From the NCBI GenBank assembly GCA_039822785.1, contig JBCBMO010000001.1, positions 1 to 64,000 on the forward strand: DNA of 64,000 nt, given 5' to 3'. The translations under genes and the position numbers were made by a program. This stretch comes from Thermohalobaculum sp039822785. Its GTDB lineage: Bacteria > Pseudomonadota > Alphaproteobacteria > Rhodobacterales > Rhodobacteraceae. This document shows positions 40,467 through 49,229 of this stretch, piece by piece (position 1 is the first letter of the stretch; every line of letters begins with the position of its first letter). Under the pieces are notes generated by a model. That model had not been told where the DNA came from and did no database searches. It saw only the letters and a program-made list of their open reading frames with translations.

Positions 40467-42064
40467 CAGCGTCTCCCCTTCGGTGCGAACAGCCCTTCGG
40501 GCCGGCGCTGAATGAACAGGATCACCAGCAGCAGAACGATGACCTTGGCCGCGACGGCGCCGTAGACGGGCTCGATCGCGACATTGATCTGCCCGATGCC
40601 GAAGGCCGCGACGACCGCGCCTGCGAGGCTGCCGACACCGCCGAGGACGACCACCATGAAGCTGTCCACGATGAAGCCCGTCCCCATGGTCGGGTTCACG
40701 TTGTAAAGCGGCGAGAGGGCGAGCCCGGCCAGCCCCGCGAGCCCCGAGCCGAGGCCGAAGGCGAGGCGGTCCGTGCGCCGCGTATCGATGCCGGCCGCCC
40801 CCGCCATGGCTCGGTTCTGCGTGACCGCCCGCATGTTGATCCCGAGCGTGGTGAAGCGGATCAGCGCCAGCACCGCAAAGAAGGCGGCGACCGCGACGGC
40901 AATCGCGAAGAGGCGGTTCGAGGTCATGATGAAGTCCCCGATCACGGGGAACCCGCCGGACACATAGGCCGGTTGGTGGAACTCGAGGTTCTGGGTCCCG
41001 ATACCGACGCGTACGGCGTTGATCAGCAGGAGCGAGATCGCCCAGGTCGCCAGCAGGGTCATCAGCGGGCGCGCATAGAGGCGCCGGATCACCGTCGCCT
41101 CCATCACGATGCCGACCAGCGCGGCCGCGCCGAAGGAGACCGGGATCGCGAGGAACAAGTACCAGTCGAGTGCGCCCGGCACGACGATGCGGATCAGCTC
41201 CTGCGTGAAATAGGTGGCGTACGCGCCGACCATGATCAGCTCGCCCTGGGCCAGGTTGATGACCCCCATCAGCCCGAAGATGATTGCAAGGCCCAGAGCC
41301 GCGAGCAGCAGGACGCTGGCGTAAGACACCCCGCTGTAGAGCGTCGCGAGGGCCTTGCCGATGGCGAGCGTGCGGTCGATCTCGGCAAGCGCCACCTCCG
41401 CGGCCGCGCGCACGGCCGGGTCGGTCTCGTTCGCCAGTGCTTCGGCGATGGTCGTGCGGTTTCGCAGCGTCGCGTCGGCGGCGATGGCGCCGATCGCCTC
41501 GGCCCGCCTCGTGGGGTCGGGATCGCCGAGCAGGAGGCTGGTGCGGATCTCGCCGATCACCGCCGCGATGGCGGGGTCGCGCTCGATCTCGAGTGCTGCG
41601 GCCAGCACCGGCGCGCTCACGGCCTCCCGCCTGCGATCGAGCCTGCCGGCGGCGCGCAGGCGGGCCTCGGCGCTGTCCTCCGTGAACAGCGCCAGGACGA
41701 AGCCGGCGCTGGCGGCAGTGGCCCGCAGGCGCAGGTTGACCGAGGGCGCCGAGAGATCGCCATCGGGCGCGGCGGGGGCCAGCGTCTCGGCCGAGACGAG
41801 CCCGTCTGGCCCTTCGATGAAGGCCCCATCGGCGCCACAGCGCAGATCGCGGCCCTCGAACCCCTCAACTACCGCGCGGGCCCAGAGGGCGCCCTCGCGG
41901 CCTTCGTCGGCGCCGGCGGCGGCCAGGCTCTCAAGGGCGGCCTGCTGCGCGCGGAAATCCTCGGAACAGATTTCGGCCAGGATCGCCACGCGGTCGAGCG
42001 CGACCGCACGGCCCGGCAAGGCCAGACAGATCATCGAAAGAAGAAGGGCGAGACAGCGCGCCAT
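40466..42064 (-). CDS. urtB: Urea/short-amide ABC transporter permease UrtB with periplasmic N-terminal domain
   Basis: 532 residues. A signal-like segment (LALLLSMICLALPGRAVA) and about 220 residues of helical repeats precede the LivH-like permease (LGLAIIFGLMGVINLAQGE, AGAAGIDTRRTDRLAFGLG). This long N-terminal domain is standard for UrtB and absent from LivH, so it separates the system from amino-acid transporters. ATG 42064 follows a strong stem-loop that lies between urtA and urtB. Confidence 0.92.
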   Translation of the reverse strand: MARCLALLLSMICLALPGRAVALDRVAILAEICSEDFRAQQAALESLAAAGADEGREGALWARAVVEGFEGRDLRCGADGAFIEGPDGLVSAETLAPAAPDGDLSAPSVNLRLRATAASAGFVLALFTEDSAEARLRAAGRLDRRREAVSAPVLAAALEIERDPAIAAVIGEIRTSLLLGDPDPTRRAEAIGAIAADATLRNRTTIAEALANETDPAVRAAAEVALAEIDRTLAIGKALATLYSGVSYASVLLLAALGLAIIFGLMGVINLAQGELIMVGAYATYFTQELIRIVVPGALDWYLFLAIPVSFGAAALVGIVMEATVIRRLYARPLMTLLATWAISLLLINAVRVGIGTQNLEFHQPAYVSGGFPVIGDFIMTSNRLFAIAVAVAAFFAVLALIRFTTLGINMRAVTQNRAMAGAAGIDTRRTDRLAFGLGSGLAGLAGLALSPLYNVNPTMGTGFIVDSFMVVVLGGVGSLAGAVVAAFGIGQINVAIEPVYGAVAAKVIVLLLVILFIQRRPEGLFAPKGRR

Positions 42065-42101
42065 GGCGTGACCCCGGACGGTTCTGCAGCGACGAGGCAT
42101 G

Positions 42102-42129
42102 GCGGGCGGCGCCTGTTCGGGCCGCCCGC
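42102..42129 (-). terminator. Intercistronic stem-loop after urtA
   Basis: GCGGGCGGC (42102-42110), loop GCCTGTTCGG, GCCGCCCGC (42121-42129): a perfect nine-base stem. It has no U-run, so it is more likely an RNA-stabilising or partial-termination element that favours the binding-protein message over urtB. Confidence 0.7.
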
Positions 42130-42140
42130 GTCGACTGGCG

Positions 42141-43391
42141 TCAGGTGTTCATGTATGGGCTGAACGGAACCGGCGTCGGCGTGCCCTCCGACTGCCACAG
42201 GATGTCGTAACCCTGGGTCTCGTTCAGCGAGCCGATGAAGACGCCGCGCTTCACGTAGTTGTTCTCGGCGGTCATCGAAATCTCGTAGCCCGAGGGGCAG
42301 GCGAAGGTGAGCCCGGCCGAGGCCTCGCGCACCGCCGGCACGTCGAAGGAGCCCGCCTTCTCGGCCGCCATGGCCCAGAGGTGCACGCCGTCATAGGTCG
42401 ACACCATCGGGTCGATGGCGACGTCGGGGCGGAACGGCACATCGTTGGCGCCGACATAGGCCGCCCAGTTGGCCAGGAACTCTTCGTTCCGCGGGCCCGC
42501 GGCGTTCTGCAGGTAGGCCCAGCAGTTCAGGTGGCCGACGAGCTCACTGGTGTCGAGACCCTCGAAATCCGCCTCCACCGCGTCCAGGCCTAGGACCGGC
42601 ACGTCGAAGGCTGCGATGCCCTGGTTCACGAACTCGCGGAAGAAGTCGGGGATCGAGTTGCCGACGACCGTCAGCACCACGATGGGCTGGCCGCCAGGCT
42701 GATCGGCGAAGGCGCGGATCTCGTTGACCAGCGTCTGGAAGTTCGAGTGGCCGACTGGCACGTATTCCTCGCGCCAGGAATCCTCGCCGATGCCCTTGTC
42801 CGCCCAGTATCCCTTGAGCTGCTGATTGATCGTGCGCGGCCAGACATAGTCGGAGCCGAGCATGAAGAAGCGCTTCGCCGAGCCGCCCTCTTCGCTCATC
42901 AGATAGTCGACTGCCGGCAGCACCGAGGAGGACGGCGGCGAGTTCAGGTAGACGACGTTCTTGGAGTTCTCCTCGCCCTCGAAGTGCAGCGGGTAGTACA
43001 GGAGCGCGTCGTTCTGCTCGACCACCGGCAGGACGGACTTGCGGCTCACCGATGTCCAGCAGCCGAAGATCGACGCGACCTCCTCCTGCGCGATCAGCTG
43101 GCGGCCGAGCTGCGCATAGAGCGGCCAGTCCGAGCCCGGGTCGGTCACAACGACCTCGACCGTTTTGCCGAGCACGCCACCGGCGGCATTGATCTCTTCG
43201 GCGGCCATGCGCGCGACGTAGTTCAGGCGACCCTCGATATTGGCCATTGTCCCCGAGGACGAGAACAGACAGCCGATCTTGACGGTGTCGGCGGCATTGG
43301 CGCGCCGAATGAGGCCGGGAAGGGGGAAGCTCGACGCCGTTGCGCCAAGCGCAGCGGCACCAAGGCCTTTGATGACTGAACGACGGTGCAT
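42141..43391 (-). CDS. urtA: Urea/short-amide ABC transporter substrate-binding protein UrtA
   Basis: 416 residues. The N-terminus has twin arginines (HRRSVIKG) and an Ala-rich hydrophobic stretch to about residue 35, a Tat-type signal as in UrtA/FmdD. The mature part has KIGCLFSSSGTMANIEG, IFGCWTSVSRKSVLPVVEQ, LLYYPLHFEGEENSKNV and FFMLGSDYVWPRTIN, close to the urea/amide group of type 1 periplasmic binding proteins. GGGAG precedes ATG 43391. The divergent XRE-cupin gene shares its promoter region. Urea versus amide cannot be decided by eye. Confidence 0.89.
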   Translation of the reverse strand: MHRRSVIKGLGAAALGATASSFPLPGLIRRANAADTVKIGCLFSSSGTMANIEGRLNYVARMAAEEINAAGGVLGKTVEVVVTDPGSDWPLYAQLGRQLIAQEEVASIFGCWTSVSRKSVLPVVEQNDALLYYPLHFEGEENSKNVVYLNSPPSSSVLPAVDYLMSEEGGSAKRFFMLGSDYVWPRTINQQLKGYWADKGIGEDSWREEYVPVGHSNFQTLVNEIRAFADQPGGQPIVVLTVVGNSIPDFFREFVNQGIAAFDVPVLGLDAVEADFEGLDTSELVGHLNCWAYLQNAAGPRNEEFLANWAAYVGANDVPFRPDVAIDPMVSTYDGVHLWAMAAEKAGSFDVPAVREASAGLTFACPSGYEISMTAENNYVKRGVFIGSLNETQGYDILWQSEGTPTPVPFSPYMNT

Positions 43392-43591
43392 GGGGGCACT
43401 CCCTTGTTGGGGCGGGGAACGTTGAAGTGTCGCAATCGATGGTGCGCTAGGATCTTCAGGCAAGCCCTCAAGCTCTCTTTCTAGCCAATTCCCGTGAAAT
43501 GATGATGATTCAGGCAGTAAATTGTGCCGGTTGCGGGTTTTTTAGGCGCGTCTCGGGGCATTCGATGCGCCCTCGGTGTGCTCGCGATCGC

Positions 43592-43616
43592 TTGACCCGC
43601 TAGTCGAAGCGGTCAA
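43592..43616. promoter_or_regulatory. Near-perfect inverted repeat between urtA and XRE-cupin regulator
   Basis: TTGACCCGCT and AGCGGTCAA face each other around AGTCGA, with a one-base bulge. The site lies 36 bases ahead of the regulator start in the divergent interval, so it is a candidate operator for that regulator. The interval 43392-43652 otherwise holds nothing I can assign. Confidence 0.45.
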
Positions 43617-43652
43617 CCTTGAGGGCCATTCGAGCAACTTGATTGGTGGGGC

Positions 43653-44222
43653 GTGAGCAGCAGCGGGACATCGAGGATTGGGGGTCAGATCCGCTACCAG
43701 CGGCGCCTGCGTGGCATGACCCTGCATAGTCTGGCGACGAAGGCCGAGTGTTCCGAGAGCATGGTGTCGAAGGTCGAGACCGGACGCGTGAACCCGTCGC
43801 TGACGATGCTCAGCCGATTGGCCAAGGCGCTGGGCGTCAACGTGTCGACCTTCTTCGCGGACGACGAGATCAACGACGTGGTCATGCGGTCGGGCAGCCG
43901 CCCGCGGCTGGATAAGGATGCGCTTCGTTCGGGCGACGGCATCATCCTGGAAAGGCTGGCGCCCTATGCTCTGGGCTGCATGCTCCAGGCGAACATCCAC
44001 ATCGTCGCCGCCGGCGGGCGAAGCGACGGGGTCATCAGCCATCTGGGAGAGGAGGTGGGGTTCCTCCTGGAAGGCGAATTGGAACTCGAGGTCGACGGCC
44101 AGCGGTATCAGCTACGCCCTGGCGACTCGTTCTACTTCTCGTCCGACCGTCCCCACGGGTATCGCAATCTCAGCAGCACCGAGGCGCGGGTGCTGTGGGT
44201 AAACACCCCGCCGACCTTCTGA
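43653..44222 (+). CDS. XRE-family HTH regulator with cupin sensor
   Basis: 189 residues from GTG 43653, preceded by GGTGGGG. The HTH is near 10-65 (IRYQRRLRGMTLHSLA, SESMVSKVETGRVNPSL) and the cupin near 110-185 (HLGEEVGFLLEGELELEVDG, PGDSFYFSSDRPHGYRN). It has the same architecture as the 22-kb regulator but is diverged from it. Placed between a urea/amide transporter operon and a nitrilase/amide transporter run, it probably senses a small nitrogen compound for one or both. Confidence 0.88.
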   Translation: MSSSGTSRIGGQIRYQRRLRGMTLHSLATKAECSESMVSKVETGRVNPSLTMLSRLAKALGVNVSTFFADDEINDVVMRSGSRPRLDKDALRSGDGIILERLAPYALGCMLQANIHIVAAGGRSDGVISHLGEEVGFLLEGELELEVDGQRYQLRPGDSFYFSSDRPHGYRNLSSTEARVLWVNTPPTF

Positions 44223-44394
44223 TCGAGTGACGCGCGCGCAGCCATCTGCACGCTTCTTATGCAGCTAAAGGATGCCTGATCGCCTGAGAGCATGGACTCT
44301 GAATAAAGTTCCTTGACTGAGATGCGGGAAGCCGGAGCATGGCGAGACGCGGCTGTCCGATGCAGCCGGTCCGTCAAGATCCGGGAGTACCGAC

Positions 44395-45279
44395 GTGTCT
44401 ACCGAGATGCCTGCCGGCGAAGCCGAAGTCACCGTTGCGTGCTTGCAGTTCGAGCCCGAGATTGGCGATCTCGCGGCCAATCGCGCGACGGGTCTCGAGA
44501 TGATCGAGACGGTGGCAGACGCTGGAGCGAACCTGGTCGTGCTGCCAGAACTCTCGGACAGCGGTTATGTCTTTGAGACCCGCGCGGAGGCCTTCGCACT
44601 GTCGGGCACGGCGACCGGATCGGACACCGTAAAGGGTTGGGCCGAGATCGCCCGCAAGCGCGGCCTGCATATCATCGGCGGCTTCTGCGAGCGCGAGGGC
44701 GGCAAGCTCTTCAACTCGGCGGCCGTCGTCGGGCCGGATGGGCTGATCGGTGTCTACCGCAAGACCCACCTTTGGGACGCGGAGAACCTTTGGTTCGATC
44801 CCGGCGACCACGGCTATCCGGTCTTTGCCACGCCGCTCGGCCGTATCGGCGCGCTGATCTGCTATGATGGCTGGTTTCCCGAAGCCTGGCGGTTGCTGGC
44901 GGTACAGGGTGCCGACATCGTCTGCGTGCCGACGAACTGGGTGCCGATGCCCTCGCAGCCCGCGACGCTGCCCTCGATGTCGAACATCCTGTGCATGGGC
45001 GCGGCCCATTCGAACTCGTTCTGCGTGGCCGCGGCCTGCCGGATCGGCACCGAGCGTGGCCAGCCCTTCATCGGCCAGAGCTTGATCGTCAACCACGAAG
45101 GCTGGCCCGTGGCGGGCCCCGCCTCCGAGGATTCCACAGAGGTGCTTATGGCGCGCCTCAACCTGGCGGACGCGCGTCGCAAGCGCCGCCTCAACGACTT
45201 CAACCAACTGCTGCGCGATCGCCGAACCGATCTCTACCACGAGATGCTCGGCACCGACCTTACGCCAGGGTGGCACTGA
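44395..45279 (+). CDS. Nitrilase-superfamily carbon-nitrogen hydrolase
   Basis: 294 residues from GTG 44395 with GGGAG upstream. The triad is complete: E52 in LPELSDSGY, K123 in VYRKTHLW and C156 in ALICYDGWFPE. The ICYDGWFPE form and GLIGVYRKTHLWDAE suit aliphatic amidase or N-carbamoyl hydrolase branches more than true nitrilases. It lies 96 bases ahead of a binding protein of an amide/urea-type transporter, so its substrate may be what that system imports. The exact amide is unknown. Confidence 0.87.
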   Translation: MSTEMPAGEAEVTVACLQFEPEIGDLAANRATGLEMIETVADAGANLVVLPELSDSGYVFETRAEAFALSGTATGSDTVKGWAEIARKRGLHIIGGFCEREGGKLFNSAAVVGPDGLIGVYRKTHLWDAENLWFDPGDHGYPVFATPLGRIGALICYDGWFPEAWRLLAVQGADIVCVPTNWVPMPSQPATLPSMSNILCMGAAHSNSFCVAAACRIGTERGQPFIGQSLIVNHEGWPVAGPASEDSTEVLMARLNLADARRKRRLNDFNQLLRDRRTDLYHEMLGTDLTPGWH

Positions 45280-45374
45280 CCATCGGACAACCGACCCCCA
45301 CCCCGATCCCGACCCCGCCCTCAACAAAGACCCATACACAGATCCCGACACGGGACCCCCAAGGAGGTGATACG

Positions 45375-46535
45375 ATGACGACCCTGAGACCGCTTTCCAT
45401 CGCTGCGCTCGTGGCCGCCCTGTCGGTCGCGCCGGCCGCAGCCCAAGACACGATCAAGATCGGCATCCCGGTCGGGCTCTCCGGGGCCAACAGCGTGGTT
45501 GCGCCCTCGGTGGTGCAGTCCTCGGAATACGCCGCCAAGGAGATCAACGAGGCCGGCGGGATCCTCGGCAAGCAGATCGAGCTTGTGGTGGCCGACGACA
45601 ACTCCGGCGCACAGGGTGCACAGCGGGCCTTCGAGAGCCTCGTCTACGAGGAGAAGGTCGACGTCCTAATCTCGATGGAGACATCGGCGGCGCGCAACGC
45701 CGGGCTGCCGATCGTCAACCGCGGCCAGACCCCGTACATCTACACCTCGTTCTACGAGGGCCGGTCGTGCTCGCCCTGGATGTACATCAACGCCTGGGTG
45801 CCCGAGCAGCAGGTGGCCCCCATCGTCGATCACTTCATGAAGGAGTATACGGCGAAGACCTTCTTCCTGATCGGCTCCGACTATGCCTTCGGCCGCGGCA
45901 TGCTCGAGTTCACCCGCTCGTATGTCGAGGGCCAGGGTGGCGAGGTCATGGGCGAGGAGTACCTGCCCATGGACGGCTCGGACTGGACCGCGATCATCTC
46001 CCAGCTCAAGGCCTCGGGCGCGGATGCGCTGATCACCTCGACCGCCGGTGGCGCCCCCAACGTGACGCTGACCAAGCAGCTGCGCGCGGCGGGTGTGGAC
46101 ATGCCCTATGGCAACCTCGCGGTCGACGAGGGCACGGCGAAGTCGATGGGGGGCGACGCGACGGGGATCTACATCGCGGCCTCCTACGTCACCGGGATCG
46201 AGAGCGCGGAGAACAAGGCGTTCCTCGAGGGTATGGCGGCGATGTTCGGCGACGACCTGATCACGCCCAACGACCTTTCGGTGCCGCAGTACGAGGCGAT
46301 CTACGCCTACAAGGCCGCCGTCGAGATGGCAGGCTCCACCGAGCCGCAGGCGGTGATCGACGTGCTGGATGAGGTCTCGGTAACCGGCCCGCGCGGCACG
46401 ATCACCATGAACGCCCAGCGCCACGCCCCCCTGACGATGTACCTTGGCCAGGTACAGGCGGACGGGACTGTCAACGTGATCCAGAGCTTCGAGAACGTGG
46501 ATCCCGGCGAGCAGTGCCCGCAATTCTCCAACTGA
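45375..46535 (+). CDS. ABC transporter substrate-binding protein, amide/urea/branched-chain type
   Basis: 386 residues. It has a Sec signal (LSIAALVAALSVAPAAAQ) and a mature start DTIKIGIPVGLSGANSVV. EYAAKEINEAGGILGKQIE, FFLIGSDYAFGRGMLEF and YLPMDGSDWTAIISQLKASG place it among type 1 (Peripla_BP_6) binding proteins of the LivJ/UrtA/AmiC group. AAGGAGGT at 45361-45368 is a near-perfect ribosome site, fitting high expression. It should capture the ligand for the following permeases. The ligand is unknown; context suggests an amide, ureide or small amine. Confidence 0.88.
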   Translation: MTTLRPLSIAALVAALSVAPAAAQDTIKIGIPVGLSGANSVVAPSVVQSSEYAAKEINEAGGILGKQIELVVADDNSGAQGAQRAFESLVYEEKVDVLISMETSAARNAGLPIVNRGQTPYIYTSFYEGRSCSPWMYINAWVPEQQVAPIVDHFMKEYTAKTFFLIGSDYAFGRGMLEFTRSYVEGQGGEVMGEEYLPMDGSDWTAIISQLKASGADALITSTAGGAPNVTLTKQLRAAGVDMPYGNLAVDEGTAKSMGGDATGIYIAASYVTGIESAENKAFLEGMAAMFGDDLITPNDLSVPQYEAIYAYKAAVEMAGSTEPQAVIDVLDEVSVTGPRGTITMNAQRHAPLTMYLGQVQADGTVNVIQSFENVDPGEQCPQFSN

Positions 46536-46547
46536 CCCACGCCTGAG

Positions 46548-46566
46548 GGGGCGGCCCGGCCGCCCC
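46548..46566 (+). terminator. Intercistronic stem-loop after the binding-protein gene
   Basis: GGGGCGGCC (46548-46556), C, GGCCGCCCC (46558-46566), flanked by TGAG and CTCA. It is a strong stem without a U-run, in the same position as the one after urtA, and probably keeps the binding-protein message in excess. Confidence 0.7.
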
Positions 46567-46588
46567 ACGCTCAGCTTCCGGAGGGCCC

Positions 46589-47428
46589 ATGGCCAATCTC
46601 GCGCTCGATATGATCACGACCTCGGCGATCCTCTTCATCGTCGCCTCGGGGCTGATGATCATCCTCGGCGTGATGAAGCTGATCAACTTCGCCCATGGCG
46701 CGTTCCTGACGGTGGGCGGCTATGCGGCCTACCTCACGACCGAGGTCGGGCTTAGCCCATGGCTGGCGCCGCTGCTGGCCGCGGCGGCGGGGTTTGTCGC
46801 CGGCATCGTCGTGGAGCGGGTCATCGTGCGCCCCCTCTACGACCGCCCCCTCGACGCCATCCTTGCGACCTGGGGGCTCGGCATCATCATCGGCCAGCTC
46901 ATCACCCTAGGCTTCGGGCGCGAGGTGCAGTTCGCCGCGAGCCCGATGACCGGGACGCTGGCGCTGGGCGATATCGAGTACTCCGCCTATCGCTTGGCGC
47001 TGACCGCGGTCGCCCTGGCCATCGGGGCTGCGCTGACGGCCCTGCTCTATCTCACGCGCTTCGGCCTCAACGCGCGGGCGGTCATCATGAACGAAACACT
47101 GGCCCGCGGGCTCGGCATCGACAGCGCCCGGGTGCGCTCGCTCACCTTCGGGCTCGGCGCGGGGCTTGCCTGCGGGGCCGGCGCGCTGATCACGCCGCTC
47201 CTGTCGGTCGACCCGAACATGGGGCTGCCCTGGCTGGTGAATTCCTTCATGCTGGTGCTCGTCTCCGGCGTCTCGATCCCGAGCCTTGCCATCGCGTCGC
47301 TGATCCTCGGTAGCGCGCAGGTCGCGGTCTCGACCTATGTGAGCCCGATCATCGGCGGGCTGACTATCGTGGTCCTGGCCGCCGTGCTGCTGCGCCTCTT
47401 CCCCAAGGGCCTCGGCCGTGGCACGTGA
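46589..47428 (+). CDS. Branched-chain/amide-type ABC permease (LivH-like)
   Basis: 279 residues with about eight hydrophobic helices. GLMIILGVMKLINFAHGAF is the LivH loop, and ARGLGIDSARVRSLTFGLGAGLAC is the cytoplasmic coupling region. CGGAGGG precedes the ATG. It overlaps the next gene by eleven bases and should pair with the LivM half of that fusion. It lacks the N-terminal extension of UrtB, so it belongs to a different branch from the 40-kb system. Confidence 0.9.
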   Translation: MANLALDMITTSAILFIVASGLMIILGVMKLINFAHGAFLTVGGYAAYLTTEVGLSPWLAPLLAAAAGFVAGIVVERVIVRPLYDRPLDAILATWGLGIIIGQLITLGFGREVQFAASPMTGTLALGDIEYSAYRLALTAVALAIGAALTALLYLTRFGLNARAVIMNETLARGLGIDSARVRSLTFGLGAGLACGAGALITPLLSVDPNMGLPWLVNSFMLVLVSGVSIPSLAIASLILGSAQVAVSTYVSPIIGGLTIVVLAAVLLRLFPKGLGRGT

Positions 47429-49229
47429 CGGCGCCGCCCCGGCGGGCCTGTCGGCCGTCACGCGCCGGGTACGCAGGACCGTGCTGATCGGCGCCGCCGT
47501 GGCCGGGATCGTGATCGCCACGGCCCCCTTTCAGCTCGACATCTACACCAAGAACGTCCTGATCCGTGCCTTCTTCCTCGCAGCCCTCGCGATGACGGTC
47601 GACGTGCTCTGGGGCTACACGGGCATCCTGACTTTCGGACAGTCCGCCTTCTTCGGGATCGGCGCCTATGCCTGCGCGCTGGTGGCGATGCATTACGGCT
47701 TTGGGCCGTTCTGGTTCGCGGGGGCGTTCGTCGTCGCGATCCTCGCCGCGGTGGCGGTCGCCTGGCTGATCGGCTGGCTCGCCTTCTACCACGGGGCCTC
47801 GCCGCTCTACGGCTCCATCGTGACGCTCGCGCTGCCGATCGTCTTTGTGCAGCTGATCTTCGCCGGCGGCCGGTTCACCGGATCCTCCTCCGGCATCTCG
47901 TCGTTCCCCACCTACTACTGGTCCTTCGAGACGTGGTTCTGGATCGCCGGCGGCTACCTGATCGCCGTGACGGTGCTGGGCTACCTGCTGGTGAAGAGCG
48001 ATTTTGGGCGCCTTCTGGTCGCGATCCGCGAGAACGAGGAGCGATGCGCCTACCTCGGCCTACCGGTCAGCCGCATCAAGATCCTGTTGATGATGGCGGC
48101 CGGGGCAATCGGCGCGGGCGCGGGCTTCGGCTATGCCGCCTTCACCAATGTCGTGGCGCCGGAGCTTGGCGGGTTCCTGCTGGGCACCGAACTGCTGATC
48201 TTCACGGCCCTCGGCGGGCGCGGGACGCTGATCGGCCCGGTGCTCGGTACGATCGGGATCGACGTCACCGCCTCCTACCTATCCGGCTCGCTGCCCTTTC
48301 TCTGGAAGCTGATCACGGGCGTGGCCTTCGTGGTGGTGATCGTGCTGCTGCCGCAGGGGCTGATCCCGATCATCGGTCAGGGGTTGCGGCGGCCCTGGCC
48401 GGTCCGACGCCGGGAGAGCGTCGATGAGGTCACGCTTCGCAGCTTCGAGCCGACCACGCCGCATGGTGAGACACCCTCGGCGCCCCTGCGGACCGAGGGG
48501 CTGCAGCGCCACTATGGCAGCCTGAAGGTGCTCGACGGGATCGCGATCGAGAGCCGCGGCTCGGAGCTTCTGTCGATCGTCGGCCCGAACGGGGCGGGCA
48601 AGACCACCCTCATGCGATGCGTCTCGGACGGTGGCGAGCGTTCGGGCGGGCAGGTCTTCGTCAACGGCACCGAGATTGGTCGCGGCGCCCCCCAGTCGGT
48701 CGTGGCACTCGGCATCGGCCGCAGCTTTCAGAACACCAACCTCTTCGAGACGCTGACCGTGGCGGAGTGCCTGATGCTCGCGCGCTGGCGGATCGACGGG
48801 GCGAGCCTGTTTTCACGCCGCTCTGAGATCGCTTTGCCAAGGCCCGCGGTCGGGATCCTCGAGGCAACCGGGCTCGACAAGGCACTCACCACGGAGACGC
48901 GTAACCTGAGCCACGGTCAGAAGCGTGGCCTTGAGCTTGCCATGGTGCTGGCCACCGAACCCTCGGTCCTGCTGCTCGACGAACCGACCGCGGGGCTAAC
49001 CAAGGCCGAGCGTACGGCGATCGGCGACGTGCTGACCGCGCTGGCCAGGGGGCACGGGCTGTCGATCCTGCTCATCGAGCACGATCTCGACTTCGTCCGC
49101 GACATCTCTGACCGGATCGTGGTGCTCCACCAGGGCGCCTTGTTGATGGAGGGCACGGTCGACGAGGTGATCGCCTCGGAGCTGGTGAAAGCCGTCTATT
49201 CGGGGCAGAGCGTGGAGACCGCGTCATGA
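47418..49229 (+). CDS. Fused ABC permease (LivM-like) and ATPase (LivG-like)
   Basis: 603 residues from GTG 47418. The first 320 residues are a LivM-type permease (LWGYTGILTFGQSAFFGIGAY, LLVAIRENEERCAYLGLPVS). After a short linker (about 325-355) comes a complete LivG-type ATPase with Walker A GPNGAGKTT, SFQNTNLFETLTV, LSHGQKRGLELAMVL and Walker B VLLLDEPTAGL. These are normally two proteins. Such fusions occur in some transporters of this class, and the frame is continuous with no stop. The 3' end overlaps the LivF-like gene by ATGA. Confidence 0.92.
   Translation: MARDGAAPAGLSAVTRRVRRTVLIGAAVAGIVIATAPFQLDIYTKNVLIRAFFLAALAMTVDVLWGYTGILTFGQSAFFGIGAYACALVAMHYGFGPFWFAGAFVVAILAAVAVAWLIGWLAFYHGASPLYGSIVTLALPIVFVQLIFAGGRFTGSSSGISSFPTYYWSFETWFWIAGGYLIAVTVLGYLLVKSDFGRLLVAIRENEERCAYLGLPVSRIKILLMMAAGAIGAGAGFGYAAFTNVVAPELGGFLLGTELLIFTALGGRGTLIGPVLGTIGIDVTASYLSGSLPFLWKLITGVAFVVVIVLLPQGLIPIIGQGLRRPWPVRRRESVDEVTLRSFEPTTPHGETPSAPLRTEGLQRHYGSLKVLDGIAIESRGSELLSIVGPNGAGKTTLMRCVSDGGERSGGQVFVNGTEIGRGAPQSVVALGIGRSFQNTNLFETLTVAECLMLARWRIDGASLFSRRSEIALPRPAVGILEATGLDKALTTETRNLSHGQKRGLELAMVLATEPSVLLLDEPTAGLTKAERTAIGDVLTALARGHGLSILLIEHDLDFVRDISDRIVVLHQGALLMEGTVDEVIASELVKAVYSGQSVETAS

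Noticed and set aside
44991..46535. Upstream extension of the binding protein into the nitrilase gene
   Set aside because: The signal peptide starts at ATG 45375, right after a near-perfect ribosome site.
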